A stretch of 50,807 nt of DNA, taken from positions 1 through 50,807 of the forward strand of contig JAKSMP010000010.1 in assembly GCA_024400505.1 (NCBI GenBank). Direction: 5' to 3'. Shown here piece after piece: positions 26,340 through 35,027 of this stretch. Position 1 is the first letter of the stretch. The number at the start of each line of letters is the position of its first letter. A program made the translations under genes and the position numbers. This DNA is from Bacteroidales bacterium (GTDB lineage Bacteria > Bacteroidota > Bacteroidia > Bacteroidales > P3). The notes under the pieces are model-generated. The model was not told where the DNA came from and ran no database searches. It was given only the letters and a program-made list of their open reading frames with translations.

Positions 26340-26376
26340 TCTCGAAAACGGACGGGAAGTCGGAACGTTTTCGAGA
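26340..26376. repeat. 11-bp perfect inverted repeat at the Bro-N transcription start
   Basis: TCTCGAAAACG (26340-26350) and CGTTTTCGAGA (26366-26376) are perfect inverted copies beginning two bases after the -7 element. They could be an operator bound by a phage-type repressor or a 5' hairpin on the leader. Confidence 0.55.
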
Positions 26377-26503
26377 GGTGTTTGACATGTTGGAGAATGG
26401 TTTTGGCGAGGGGCGGCTGGCAGGGTCAGTTGGCTTTTCGAGAAATGATAAATAATTTATAAAATTTTTAAGACCCCCGCCCCAAGGAGCGGGTAAAAAC
26501 CAC

Positions 26504-26980
26504 ATGAAAAAAATAAAAACATTCAGTCACCCCACGTTGGGCGATATCCGCACGATGACCGACGAGAGGGGTGAACCCTGGTTTGTGGGCAAGGATGTGG
26601 CGGAGCGACTCGGTTACAGCAATACGCGTGACGCCGTGCGAAAGCATGTTGACGAAGAAGACAAAACCACTGTCGCGATTTGCGACGATGGTTCGAACTA
26701 TAAGTCGATGACGGTGCTGATTAACGAGAGCGGGCTGTACAGCCTCATCCTCTCCAGCAAGCTGCATCAGTCCAAAGGTTTTCTTTGGCGGAAGGGGTGT
26801 CAAGTGTCATGGGTGTCAGGTGTCAAAGTTATTTTTCACGTATTGCACTCACCTCAATTCGCCCGTCACAATTCACTAGTATCGCTCTGGGGCAGAAATA
26901 AAGGACGCAACCTTGAATTCAACGGCCAAGAAATTGTCCGCATGGGGTTTGAATTTCTCCAAAGAGCACCGCAATATTGA
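26504..26980 (+). pseudogene. Truncated Bro-N (phage antirepressor-like) gene
   Basis: The first 92 residues match the Bro-N domain (PF02498): HPTLGDIRTMTDERGEPWF, VGKDVAERLGYSNTRDAV, KHVDEEDKTT and LINESGLYSLILSSKL. Homology stops at about residue 92 (SSKLHQSK), where an intact member would continue KFKRWVTSEVLPSI-like. At that point the frame enters TGTCA repeat copy C (26795-26827), and the remaining 60 codons do not resemble any Bro protein. The C-terminal domain is missing. Bro-N proteins are DNA-binding regulators of phages and mobile elements. A hairpin (CCCGC/GCGGG, 26479-26495) near the start codon contains the only AGGAG. Confidence 0.75.
26795..26827 (+). repeat. TGTCA-unit repeat, copy C, inside the broken Bro-N gene
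   Basis: 33 bp identical to the core of copies A and B, in the same orientation as B. It coincides with the end of Bro-N homology, so it sits at the breakpoint. Confidence 0.85.
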
Positions 26981-27000
26981 GCGGTATGTGGTGGAGTAGG

Positions 27001-27036
27001 TGGATTTGTTGATTTAGAATTAAAGCAACAAATCCA
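27001..27036. terminator. Hairpin between the Bro-N remnant and rsmG
   Basis: TGGATTTGTTG (27001-27011) and CAACAAATCCA (27026-27036) are perfect inverted copies eight bases beyond the rsmG stop. There is no T-run on either side, so terminator function is uncertain. Confidence 0.4.
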
Positions 27037-27044
27037 CATGATAA

Positions 27045-27668
27045 TTACTTGAATGGTAGGTAAATGACCTTCTTGGTTTCGAAAAATTCTTCTTGATAGA
27101 AGTCGGAGATGTCCCAGGTGCGTACTTTTTTCTTGAATGGGGCAAGCTCTTCGGTCAAATCGCCCCCTTTGAGGTAGAGGATGCCGTTGTGCAGCTGGTG
27201 GTAGTGGGCATCGGATACTTTGCCGCGCACCCAGGTGGTGAATTGGCTCAGGTCGGTGACGGCGCGTGAGATGATGAAGTCGAAGTCGCCCTCCACCTGT
27301 TCGGCACGTATCTGCTCGGCACGTACGTTGGCGAGTTGTAGCGCATCGGTCACGGCTTGCACTACTTTGATTTTTTTACCTATGGAATCGATGAGGTAGA
27401 AGCGTGAGTGGGGGAACATGATGGCCAGGGGGATGCCGGGGAAACCGCCACCGGTGCCCACGTCGAGTATTTCGGCCATAGTTTTGAAAGGCTGTACCTT
27501 GGCAATGGCCAGGCTGTGGAGGACGTGGTGCTGGTAGAAATTGGCCATGTCTTTGCGCGAGATGACGTTGATTTTGGCGTTCCAGTCTTCGTATAAAGGT
27601 TGCAGAGCGGCAAATTGTTCTTTTTGCCGCTCTGTGAGGTTGGGAAAATATTTGAGTATGAGTTCCAT
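27045..27668 (-). CDS. rsmG: 16S rRNA (guanine-527-N7)-methyltransferase RsmG
   Basis: A 207-residue SAM-dependent methyltransferase. The SAM-binding motif is ILDVGTGGGFPGIPL (about 67-81), and other family blocks are NVISRKD (34-40), HHVLHSLA (47-54) and FDFIISRAV (about 129-137). It modifies G527 (E. coli numbering) of 16S rRNA in the cytoplasm. Length and order of motifs are normal. It starts 22 bp after the rpoD stop on the same strand and is probably co-transcribed with it. Confidence 0.95.
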   Translation of the reverse strand: MELILKYFPNLTERQKEQFAALQPLYEDWNAKINVISRKDMANFYQHHVLHSLAIAKVQPFKTMAEILDVGTGGGFPGIPLAIMFPHSRFYLIDSIGKKIKVVQAVTDALQLANVRAEQIRAEQVEGDFDFIISRAVTDLSQFTTWVRGKVSDAHYHQLHNGILYLKGGDLTEELAPFKKKVRTWDISDFYQEEFFETKKVIYLPFK

Positions 27669-27690
27669 GTCTTTTTTCGGGGCGGGGTGC

Positions 27691-28551
27691 TTAGAGGTAG
27701 GCCTGGAGGTGTTTGCTCTTGCTGCTCATGCGCAGACGCTTGATGCCTTTTTCTTTGATTTGGCGCACACGTTCGCGGGTGAGACCGAATTTCATGGCGA
27801 TTTCGTCGAGGCTCAAGGGGTGTGGGAGACCGATGCCGAAATACATCTTGATTACTTCGCGCTCGTATTCGGTGAGGGTGGAGAGGGATCGCTCAATCTC
27901 TAATGAGAGAGATTCGCGCATAAGGGCGCTATCGGTGGGAGGTGTATCCTCGTTGGGCAGCACATCCACAAAGTTCACGTCCTCGTCGGCGATGAGGGGT
28001 GCGTCGATGGAGATGTGGCGGCCAGAGATGCCGAGGATGCTCTTGATTTTGTCTTCGGGTATGCCCAGCATGTCGGCCAGCTCCTCATCCGATGGGGGGC
28101 GCTCCAGCTCTTGCTCCAGGCGAGAGATTTCTTTTTTCAATTTATTGAGGGCTCCCAGCTGGTTGGAGGGGAGACGGACTATGCGAGAGTTTTCGGCGAT
28201 GGCCTGAAGGATGGATTGACGGATCCACCATACAGCATAGGAGATGAATTTGAATCCGCGGGTTTCGTCGAAACGCTTAGCTGCCTTGATGAGACCTACG
28301 TTGCCTTCGTTGATGAGGTCGGGCAGCGAAAGACCTTGGTTTTGATATTGCTTGGCTACGGACACCACAAAACGGAGGTTGGCTTTGGTGAGGCGGTCGA
28401 GAGCCTCTTGGTCGCCGTTTTTGATACGTTGAGCCAGCTCCACTTCTTCTTCGGGGGTGAGCAGCTCTTCGCTGCAGATGTCCTGAAGATATTTGTCGAG
28501 CGACTTGATATCACGATTGGTAATCGAATGAGTAATTTTTAATTGTCTCAT
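27691..28551 (-). CDS. rpoD: Primary sigma factor, Bacteroidetes type
   Basis: A 286-residue sigma-70 factor without the long region 1.1 of proteobacterial RpoD, as is typical of Bacteroidetes primary sigma factors. Region 1.2 begins at [19 protein letters not shown]. Region 2 ([19 protein letters not shown] to [10 protein letters not shown]) lies at about 61-114. Region 3 follows. Region 4 contains the -35/-33-binding helix-turn-helix [18 protein letters not shown] (about 255-272). It is the factor expected to read the TAnnTTTG promoters seen throughout the window. It is divergent from ffh, with rsmG downstream. Confidence 0.95.
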   Translation of the reverse strand: MRQLKITHSITNRDIKSLDKYLQDICSEELLTPEEEVELAQRIKNGDQEALDRLTKANLRFVVSVAKQYQNQGLSLPDLINEGNVGLIKAAKRFDETRGFKFISYAVWWIRQSILQAIAENSRIVRLPSNQLGALNKLKKEISRLEQELERPPSDEELADMLGIPEDKIKSILGISGRHISIDAPLIADEDVNFVDVLPNEDTPPTDSALMRESLSLEIERSLSTLTEYEREVIKMYFGIGLPHPLSLDEIAMKFGLTRERVRQIKEKGIKRLRMSSKSKHLQAYL

Positions 28552-28678
28552 GTTGATATTTTAATTCGAAAACTAAATTTTTCCCTCAATAACGCAGAAA
28601 AATAAAAAAAGTTACGTCAAGATGAAAAAAAATTTATAAATTCTATAATTTAGTGGTGGAAATATAGAAAAAAAACTG

Positions 28679-28686
28679 TAATTTTG
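28679..28686 (+). promoter_or_regulatory. -7 element for ffh
   Basis: TAATTTTG matches TAnnTTTG, 29 bases before the ffh ATG. No clear -33 TTTG is present. Confidence 0.55.
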
Positions 28687-28714
28687 CATTTTCAATTCCA
28701 AGAGCAACAACACT

Positions 28715-30037
28715 ATGTTTGAAAGTATTAGTAGTAAGATAGAGAAAGCGTTACATACGCTCAAAGGCAAGGGAAGCATTACCGATATTAATATTGCCGA
28801 GACCGTTAAAGAGGTGCGCAAAGCCCTCCTTGATGCCGATGTGAGTTATCCAATAGCCAAGGAGTTTACCGACAAAGTCAAGGCCGAGGCAATGGGTCGC
28901 AACGTGATATCCAGTATTGAGCCAGGCCAGTTGATGGTGAAGATTGTGCATGAAAAGCTTACTGAGCTGATGGGTTCTCAGGCTGTGGATATCAATGCCA
29001 AGGGTCAGCCGGCTGTCATCCTGATTGCAGGTTTGCAGGGTTCGGGTAAGACCACTTTCAGTGCCAAATTGGCTTACTACCTCAAGAATAAGAAGAATAA
29101 GTCGGTGATGCTGGTGGCTGGCGACGTTTATCGTCCTGCCGCAATCAGCCAGCTGCAAACGCTGGGCGAGCAGATTCAAGTGCCGGTGTTTACCGAGGCT
29201 GGCAACACCAACCCCATCGACATTGCCGAGAAGGCCATCCGCGAGGCCAAACTCCGCAGCACCAATGTGGTGATTGTGGATACGGCTGGTCGTCTGGCTG
29301 TGGATGAGCAGATGATGGACGAGATTGCTGGCCTCAAGCAGCATCTCAACCCTCAGGAGACCCTTTTTGTGGTGGATTCGATGACTGGCCAGGACGCCGT
29401 GAATACGGCCAAGGCTTTCAACGACCGTATCGACTACGACGGTGTGGTGCTCACAAAGCTGGATGGTGACACCCGTGGCGGTGCTGCGCTGACTATCCGC
29501 TATTCGGTAAAGAAACCCATCAAGTTTGTGGGTGTGGGCGAGAAGATGGATGCTCTGGATGTATTCCACCCCGATCGTATGGCAAGCCGTATTCTGGGCA
29601 TGGGCGATGTGGTGTCTCTCGTGGAACGCGCTCAGGAACAGTATAACGAGGAAGAGGCTCGCAAGATTCAGAAGAAACTTATCCACAACGAATATAACTT
29701 TGAGGACTTCCTCTCGCAAGTGGGGCAGATCAAGAAGATGGGTTCGATGAAGGACTTGCTGGGTATGATTCCTGGCATGGACAAGGTGACCAAAGATATT
29801 GAGATTGGCGACGATGCTTTTGTGCCCATCGAGGCTATGATTTCAAGCATGACTCCTTACGAGCGTCGCAACCCCAGCTGCCTCAACGGCAGTCGCAAGC
29901 AGCGCATCGCTGCCGGCTCGGGCCGCTCGATACAGGAGGTCAACCGCTTTATCAAACAGTTTGAAGAGACTCGCAAAATGATGCGTTCGGTGAGCACCAG
30001 GGGAAAAATGCCGATGATGCCCAAACGCAGAAGATAA
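28715..30037 (+). CDS. ffh: Signal recognition particle GTPase Ffh
   Basis: A 440-residue SRP54 protein that binds signal sequences and 4.5S RNA and delivers ribosomes to FtsY. The N domain (about 1-90) is followed by the G domain with GLQGSGKTT (106-114), DVYRPAA, DTAGRL and TKLDGDTRGG. A methionine-rich M domain runs from about 300 to 440 (MGSMKDLLGMIPGMDKV and RKMMRSVSTRGKMPMMPKR). The GSGRS motif before the last helix belongs to the RNA-binding part. Length and all GTPase motifs are normal. folD follows after 17 bp and probably shares the transcript. Confidence 0.97.
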   Translation: MFESISSKIEKALHTLKGKGSITDINIAETVKEVRKALLDADVSYPIAKEFTDKVKAEAMGRNVISSIEPGQLMVKIVHEKLTELMGSQAVDINAKGQPAVILIAGLQGSGKTTFSAKLAYYLKNKKNKSVMLVAGDVYRPAAISQLQTLGEQIQVPVFTEAGNTNPIDIAEKAIREAKLRSTNVVIVDTAGRLAVDEQMMDEIAGLKQHLNPQETLFVVDSMTGQDAVNTAKAFNDRIDYDGVVLTKLDGDTRGGAALTIRYSVKKPIKFVGVGEKMDALDVFHPDRMASRILGMGDVVSLVERAQEQYNEEEARKIQKKLIHNEYNFEDFLSQVGQIKKMGSMKDLLGMIPGMDKVTKDIEIGDDAFVPIEAMISSMTPYERRNPSCLNGSRKQRIAAGSGRSIQEVNRFIKQFEETRKMMRSVSTRGKMPMMPKRRR

Positions 30038-30054
30038 TCAAAATCGTATTAAGC

Positions 30055-30936
30055 ATGTTCCAAATATTAGACGGCAAGGCACTTTCCTTGCAGATTAAAG
30101 AAGAGATAGCCAACGAAGTGCGTTCGTTGACCGCCAAAGGCTATCGCGCACCCCATTTGGCTGGCATTATCGTGGGCGACGACGGCGCTAGCAAGACTTA
30201 TATCGCCAACAAAGAGAAATCTTGTCATGAAGTGGGTTTTACTTCCTCGGTTTATCGTCTTTCGGCAAGCACTTCGGAGGAGGAACTTATCCGCACCATT
30301 GAATTCATGAACAACGATCCCGAAATTGATGGCTATATCCTGCAGTTGCCTCTGCCCAAGCATATCAACGAGCAGCATGTGGTGGCTGCCATCTCTCCCG
30401 AAAAGGATGTGGATGGTTTCACCCCCATCAATATTGGTCGAATGGTTTTGGGCGAGGAGTGTTATGTGCCTGCCACCCCCATGGGAGTGTGCACGCTGCT
30501 GAAACGCTTCAATATCGAAACCGCTGGCAAGCATTGTGTGGTGCTTGGCCGTAGCAATATTGTGGGCACTCCTGCTGCCAATCTGCTCTCTCGCAAGGGT
30601 TTTGATTGCACAGTGACAATCTGCCACAGCCGCACACAGAATCTTGCAGAGATCACTCGCCAGGCCGATATACTGGTTGCCGCTATTGGCAAACCAGAGT
30701 TCGTTACTGCCGATATGGTGAAGGATGGGGCTGTGATAGTGGATGTGGGTATCCACCGCATTGAGGACAGCACGCGCAAGAACGGCTATCGTATCATTGG
30801 CGATGTGAAACACGACGAAGTTGACCCCAAATGCAGTTGGGTGGCACCAGTGCCTGGTGGCGTAGGCCCGCTCACTATCTGCTCGCTGCTGGAGAATACA
30901 ATGAAAGCTTACAAACGCCTGAATAAAATTCAATAA
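30055..30936 (+). CDS. folD: Methylenetetrahydrofolate dehydrogenase/cyclohydrolase FolD
   Basis: 293 residues. It converts 5,10-methylene-THF to 10-formyl-THF in the cytoplasm. Signatures are YIANKEKSC (49-57, with the catalytic lysine K53), GYILQLPLPKH (about 94-104), PEKDVDGF, the NADP-binding VVLGRSNIVGTP (about 162-173), and the C-terminal PVPGGVGPLT. Length is normal. It lies 17 bp after ffh and ends in a strong terminator. Confidence 0.97.
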   Translation: MFQILDGKALSLQIKEEIANEVRSLTAKGYRAPHLAGIIVGDDGASKTYIANKEKSCHEVGFTSSVYRLSASTSEEELIRTIEFMNNDPEIDGYILQLPLPKHINEQHVVAAISPEKDVDGFTPINIGRMVLGEECYVPATPMGVCTLLKRFNIETAGKHCVVLGRSNIVGTPAANLLSRKGFDCTVTICHSRTQNLAEITRQADILVAAIGKPEFVTADMVKDGAVIVDVGIHRIEDSTRKNGYRIIGDVKHDEVDPKCSWVAPVPGGVGPLTICSLLENTMKAYKRLNKIQ

Positions 30937-30954
30937 ATCGCTGTGGCGAATCGT

Positions 30955-30990
30955 AAAAAGGGATTGACCAAGAAGGTCAATCCCTTTTTT
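30955..30990 (+). terminator. Terminator of ffh-folD
   Basis: AAAAAGGGATTGACC pairs perfectly with GGTCAATCCCTTTTT around a 5-base loop, ending in a T-run. Confidence 0.9.
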
Positions 30991-31008
30991 GGTAGATGGA
31001 TATGAATA

Positions 31009-31040
31009 AAGGGTGGCTGCATTTGGCGCAGCCACCCTTT
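31009..31040 (-). terminator. Terminator of the minus-strand lipoprotein gene
   Basis: AAGGGTGGCTGC (31009-31020) pairs perfectly with GCAGCCACCCTT (31028-31039). It lies 26 bp after the stop codon of the gene at 31066-31554, and a short T-run follows on the minus strand. Confidence 0.7.
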
Positions 31041-31065
31041 GTGATCATATTATCTATGATTTGCG

Positions 31066-31554
31066 TTATCGCTTCATGTTGGAAGTAACATTGACTTTGA
31101 TGCTGATGGTGGAAACCATGTCTTCGGGGTCGTAGCCATCGAGGTCTTGGATGATAAATGTGACTTTGCCAAGTTCCCACTCGAAGCGGAGGTTCTCGGG
31201 AACAATCACCAGGCTGGTGGTGTTGTCGTCGTTGGTTACATAAACCTCAAGAGGATAGACGAAGGGCAGGGTGTTCCATGCGCCAAGGTTGTGCTGGGCG
31301 TCATATACATTCCATGCATAGGCCTGCACGATGCCAAAATTGAATACATCTTCAGTGATGAAATCAATATCTTTGGTGCAGTAGAGGTAGTTGTTGGTGC
31401 CGGGGAGGTCGCCTTCATTGCGCATCCACTCTGCGGGGGTGATGTTGAATTGGACAGTCTGAATCTGAGCACCATTCATGATATACTCTTTGGTGCATCC
31501 GGTTGCCAGCATCATAAGGGCCAGCATGGGGAGAAAAAGTCTGAAAAGTTTCAT
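31066..31554 (-). CDS. Hypothetical lipoprotein
   Basis: 162 residues. The signal peptide MKLFRLFLPMLALMMLATGC ends in a good lipobox (LATGC), so the protein should be lipid-anchored. The mature part is beta-rich with aromatic strands (FNFGIVQAYAWNVYD, LRFEWELGKVTFIIQDLDG) and no catalytic motif. Small lipoproteins of this shape are common and poorly described in Bacteroidales. It is transcribed alone from the -7 element at 31602-31609 and ends at its own terminator. Confidence 0.75.
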   Translation of the reverse strand: MKLFRLFLPMLALMMLATGCTKEYIMNGAQIQTVQFNITPAEWMRNEGDLPGTNNYLYCTKDIDFITEDVFNFGIVQAYAWNVYDAQHNLGAWNTLPFVYPLEVYVTNDDNTTSLVIVPENLRFEWELGKVTFIIQDLDGYDPEDMVSTISIKVNVTSNMKR

Positions 31555-31601
31555 TGTATTATGTTTTTTGATTAATAATTCATCGTTTCTTGATTTCGAT
31601 G

Positions 31602-31609
31602 CAAAATTA
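31602..31609 (-). promoter_or_regulatory. -7 element for the lipoprotein at 31066-31554
   Basis: TAATTTTG on the minus strand matches TAnnTTTG, 47 bases before the ATG. Confidence 0.5.
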
Positions 31610-31738
31610 CTTATTGTTGACTAATAATTTTCCTTGACTATAAAATATTTTTCCTCTTCAAAGGTGTGAAAATGTTGATGTGGAGCGATAATGTGTTGTG
31701 ATATACTGATTTACTTCTGTTGGTGGGCGAGGAAGATT

Positions 31739-34180
31739 CTATTTGAGTTGTACCACGGTAATGCCGTCTCCACCGAGCTCGAGCCTCTCGGAGTGGTAGG
31801 ATTTTACATCGTTGTTGCCTTGAAGCCACTCTCGGATGAGCTGCTTGAGGATTCCGTAGCCTTTGCCATGCAGGATGCGGAGCTCTTTTTCGCTGAGCAG
31901 TTGGGCGGTGTCTAGGAATTGGTTGAGATGGTCTAGTGCTTCATCGGCTCGTTGACCTCGGAGGTCGAGTGTGGGATTGAAAGTTTTGCGTTTTTCGTTA
32001 ATGTCGTCGTAGATTGACTGGAATCGGGAGTTTTGTCGGCTGGTTTTGTCCGAAGGGATTGCTTTTTTCTTGGTTCCCGTAAGGCGATTGAGCGCGATGG
32101 TCATTCGTATGCTGTTGCTCTCCACAACGGCTTTCTTGCCCTTGATTTCTACTACTTGGCCGAAAGTGTCTTGCCCATCGATGCGCACAATGGAGCCTAG
32201 CGTGATGGGCTCGAGGCTGGTGTCGTCATCGGCAGGTTCTTGGGCGGCATGGACGGTCTTGGCCAGTACCGAGCTTTGCGAGGATTGTTTCCGCTCCTGG
32301 CTGTGACGCTCTTGGTCTGCGGCAATTCGTTCGCCTTCGGCCTTCATCTTTTGTCGAGCTTGGATGGTTCGATCACGTTCGGCTTGGGCCTCTTTGATTT
32401 CGGAGATGGTTTGCTCTACGGTGCGATTGGCTTGGGCAATAATCTGTTGGGCTTCTTTGCGGGCTGCACTCAGAATCTCAAATTTGCGGCTTTCGAGTTT
32501 GTCGGTCAGCTGCTGGTATTTGGTTGTGACTTCTGAAAGGAATTGGTCTGCAACTTCAAGTTCTGTGCGTTGGCGTGCTATTTCTTGTTTGTCCAGCTCG
32601 ATTTGCTGCAGTTGATGCTCGAAATTAAGCATTTCGCCACCCACTTTGTCGCCAGCAGCTTTTAGTATTTCTTCGGGGAAACCAATGTTCTTGGCTATTT
32701 CAAAAGCAAAGGAACTACCTGGGTGACCCACAGCAAGGCGATAGAGTGGACGCATATTATCGGTGTCGAACAGCATGGCTCCGTTGATAATGCCAGGGTA
32801 GTGGTCGGCTAGGAGTTTGAGATCGGCATAATGGGTGGTGACCACACCGAAAGCATGTCGCTGATAGAGCTCTTCGAGCAGGGCTTCGGCAATGGCGCAG
32901 CCGGAGCGAGGCTCGGTTCCGCCACCCAACTCATCGAGGAGGAACAGGGTGTTGCAGTCGGCTGTGGCCAGGAGCTCCTTCATGTTTTGAAGATGGGATG
33001 TATAGGTGCTGAGGTCGTTGTCGATGGACTGCTGGTCGCCAATGTCAATAAAAATGCTGTCGAAGATACCAAACTCTGAGGTTTCGCGGCAGGGAACAAG
33101 CATACCACATTGCAGCATATATTGAATAAGACCGACTGCTTTCAAGCAAACCGATTTGCCTCCAGCGTTGGGTCCCGAGACGATGAGTATGTGCTGGTCG
33201 TCGGTGAGCTCTAGGTTGAACGGCACGACATCGCCTTTGTGGTTCAGATAGAGTAGGGGATGGCGTGCATCGAGCCAGTTGATTTTGGTGATGCTGTCAA
33301 CAATGGGACGTCCCGCATGAAGAATGAGAGCGAAACGGGCTTTGGCACGGATGAAGTCCACTCGGGCCAAAAACCAATAGGCGTTGACCAACAAATCTAT
33401 CTGGGGGCGAATCATATCGGTGAACTTGGCGAGAATTTTCTGAATCTCGTGGCGTTCGGCAAATTCCAACTCGCGCAGGTCGTTGTTGAGTTCTACTACC
33501 TCGGAAGGCTCAAGGTAGGCTGTTTGGCGGGTGGCAGACTCATCGTGGATGAGTCCTTTGATTTTGCGACGATGTGTGTCGAGCATGGGAATGACGAGGC
33601 GACCATTGCGAATGGTGACCTCGGCGTTGTCGGGAGCCCATCCTTCGTGTTTGGCGCGAGCCAGTTGTTTGCTGATCTGGGCATCCACATCGTTGCGTTT
33701 GCGACTGATGCTGCGGCGAATCTCAAGGAGGTTCTCGGAGGCATTGTCGTAGATTTCGCCTTTGTCGTCGATGAGCTTGCTGATGACTTTGCTAATGTTG
33801 GGGTCAAGATTGACGTGGGTGGCCAGTTCTCGGAGATAGGGATATTTGACGGGGTCGTCGCGAAGCAGGAATCGAAGGCACTCACCAATGGTATGGAGAG
33901 AGCATTTGAGGTCAAAAAGGGCTTGAAGTTCAATTATGGATCCTGCTACTTTCAAACGGATAAGTTCGTTGGTAAGATCGAAGAAGTCTTGGGTGGGGAA
34001 GCTGTTTTCTAGCACCAATATCTGGCGGAATTCCTCGGTCTGCTGCAATTCGCGTACCACTCTGTCGTAGTTGTTGGAGAATCGCATCTCCTGCACCATC
34101 TGAACAGCAAGGGGGTTGGTACACTCTTGAGCCACCAACTCGCGCATTTTAGTAAATCCTAATTTGTCTTCTATATTCAT
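31739..34180 (-). CDS. mutS2: MutS2 (Smr-domain MutS homologue)
   Basis: 813 residues. The family acts on branched DNA or collided ribosomes rather than in mismatch repair, and lacks the mismatch-binding N-terminal domain. Helical core and clamp domains precede the ATPase: Walker A SGPNAGGKSV (about 334-343), LLDELGGGTEP (Walker B) and TTHYADLK. A long coiled coil (about 520-650; RQRTELEVADQFLSEVTTK) is followed by a KOW-like segment and a C-terminal Smr domain (738-813; LDLRGQRADEALDHL, HGKGYGILK). All key residues are present. It is the last gene of the ribF operon, 20 bp after the nitrilase gene. Confidence 0.95.
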   Translation of the reverse strand: MNIEDKLGFTKMRELVAQECTNPLAVQMVQEMRFSNNYDRVVRELQQTEEFRQILVLENSFPTQDFFDLTNELIRLKVAGSIIELQALFDLKCSLHTIGECLRFLLRDDPVKYPYLRELATHVNLDPNISKVISKLIDDKGEIYDNASENLLEIRRSISRKRNDVDAQISKQLARAKHEGWAPDNAEVTIRNGRLVIPMLDTHRRKIKGLIHDESATRQTAYLEPSEVVELNNDLRELEFAERHEIQKILAKFTDMIRPQIDLLVNAYWFLARVDFIRAKARFALILHAGRPIVDSITKINWLDARHPLLYLNHKGDVVPFNLELTDDQHILIVSGPNAGGKSVCLKAVGLIQYMLQCGMLVPCRETSEFGIFDSIFIDIGDQQSIDNDLSTYTSHLQNMKELLATADCNTLFLLDELGGGTEPRSGCAIAEALLEELYQRHAFGVVTTHYADLKLLADHYPGIINGAMLFDTDNMRPLYRLAVGHPGSSFAFEIAKNIGFPEEILKAAGDKVGGEMLNFEHQLQQIELDKQEIARQRTELEVADQFLSEVTTKYQQLTDKLESRKFEILSAARKEAQQIIAQANRTVEQTISEIKEAQAERDRTIQARQKMKAEGERIAADQERHSQERKQSSQSSVLAKTVHAAQEPADDDTSLEPITLGSIVRIDGQDTFGQVVEIKGKKAVVESNSIRMTIALNRLTGTKKKAIPSDKTSRQNSRFQSIYDDINEKRKTFNPTLDLRGQRADEALDHLNQFLDTAQLLSEKELRILHGKGYGILKQLIREWLQGNNDVKSYHSERLELGGDGITVVQLK

Positions 34181-34200
34181 CTAAAAAAATAAGCAAAAGA

Positions 34201-35016
34201 TTAATCAAAGTCGAGGTTGAAGGGCCAGCGTTGGCGGAATCGCTGGAGCTTTTCGTGGTCGAGTGTGGCCACGAGCAGTTGTTGTTTGTTGGGTTCGCAT
34301 GCGTTGATTTCTACCCCTTTGAAATCAATGGCTGCGCAATGACCGTCATAGGGGATGGCTGTGGCGTCTATCCCTACTCGGTTGACTCCCACCACATAGC
34401 AGAGGTTCTCGATGGCTCGAGCTCTGATCAGTGTGTCCCAGGCGGCGGAGCGTGAGGCTGGCCAGTTGGCACAGAGTATCATCAGATCGTAGTCTAGTGG
34501 GTTCCCGTTTCGTAGCCACTTGGGGAATCGAAGGTCATAGCAAACAGCGGGTTTGATGCGCCAACCACGCCATTCAAATATTTTTCGTTCTGTTCCGCGT
34601 TCCAACTGTTTGGCTTCGGAGCTCACACGGAAGGTGTGCCCTTTATCGTAATAGCCATAGCTGCCATCGGGGCAGACCCAATGGAGCCGATTGAAAACCA
34701 CAGTTTTCCCCTCTTGGGTTTTGCTCTGGTCTTTGACAGTCCAAGTGCCGATAAAAAGTGCGTTGTGTTTCTGGGCCATGTGGACAGCAAATTGATATGT
34801 CGGCCCTTGTGGAGATTCTGCCATGGCTGCCATGTTGTCGGAAAAACCCGTGCTGAAGGTTTCTGGCACTACCATCACATCCACAGGCTCTTCCAGTTTG
34901 TCAAATGTCTGCTCAACAAGTTTGTAGTTGGCTTGAGGGTCCTCCCAAATGATGTCTTGTTGGAAGTAGGCTACTTTCAGTTTCGGAGCAATTGCGTTGT
35001 TCTCTGTCTGGCTCAT
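34201..35016 (-). CDS. Nitrilase-superfamily amidase (YafV/omega-amidase type)
   Basis: 271 residues from ATG 35016 (MSQTENNAIAPKLKVAYFQ). The upstream codons overlap the preceding gene and I excluded them. The Glu-Lys-Cys triad is visible: VVPETFSTGF (glutamate), YYDKGHTFRV (lysine) and KPAVCYDLRFPKW (cysteine). These blocks fit the omega-amidase/YafV branch, which hydrolyses alpha-ketoglutaramate and alpha-ketosuccinamate as metabolite repair. It is cytoplasmic. It is the third gene of the ribF-LRR-amidase-mutS2 operon, 11 bp after the LRR gene. Confidence 0.9.
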   Translation of the reverse strand: MSQTENNAIAPKLKVAYFQQDIIWEDPQANYKLVEQTFDKLEEPVDVMVVPETFSTGFSDNMAAMAESPQGPTYQFAVHMAQKHNALFIGTWTVKDQSKTQEGKTVVFNRLHWVCPDGSYGYYDKGHTFRVSSEAKQLERGTERKIFEWRGWRIKPAVCYDLRFPKWLRNGNPLDYDLMILCANWPASRSAAWDTLIRARAIENLCYVVGVNRVGIDATAIPYDGHCAAIDFKGVEINACEPNKQQLLVATLDHEKLQRFRQRWPFNLDFD

Positions 35017-35027
35017 TGTTTGTGTGT

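Noticed and set aside
26850-27000. Second broken phage gene (FSKEHRNIERY in another frame, Rha-like)
   Set aside because: The resemblance covers only about a dozen residues, too little to call.
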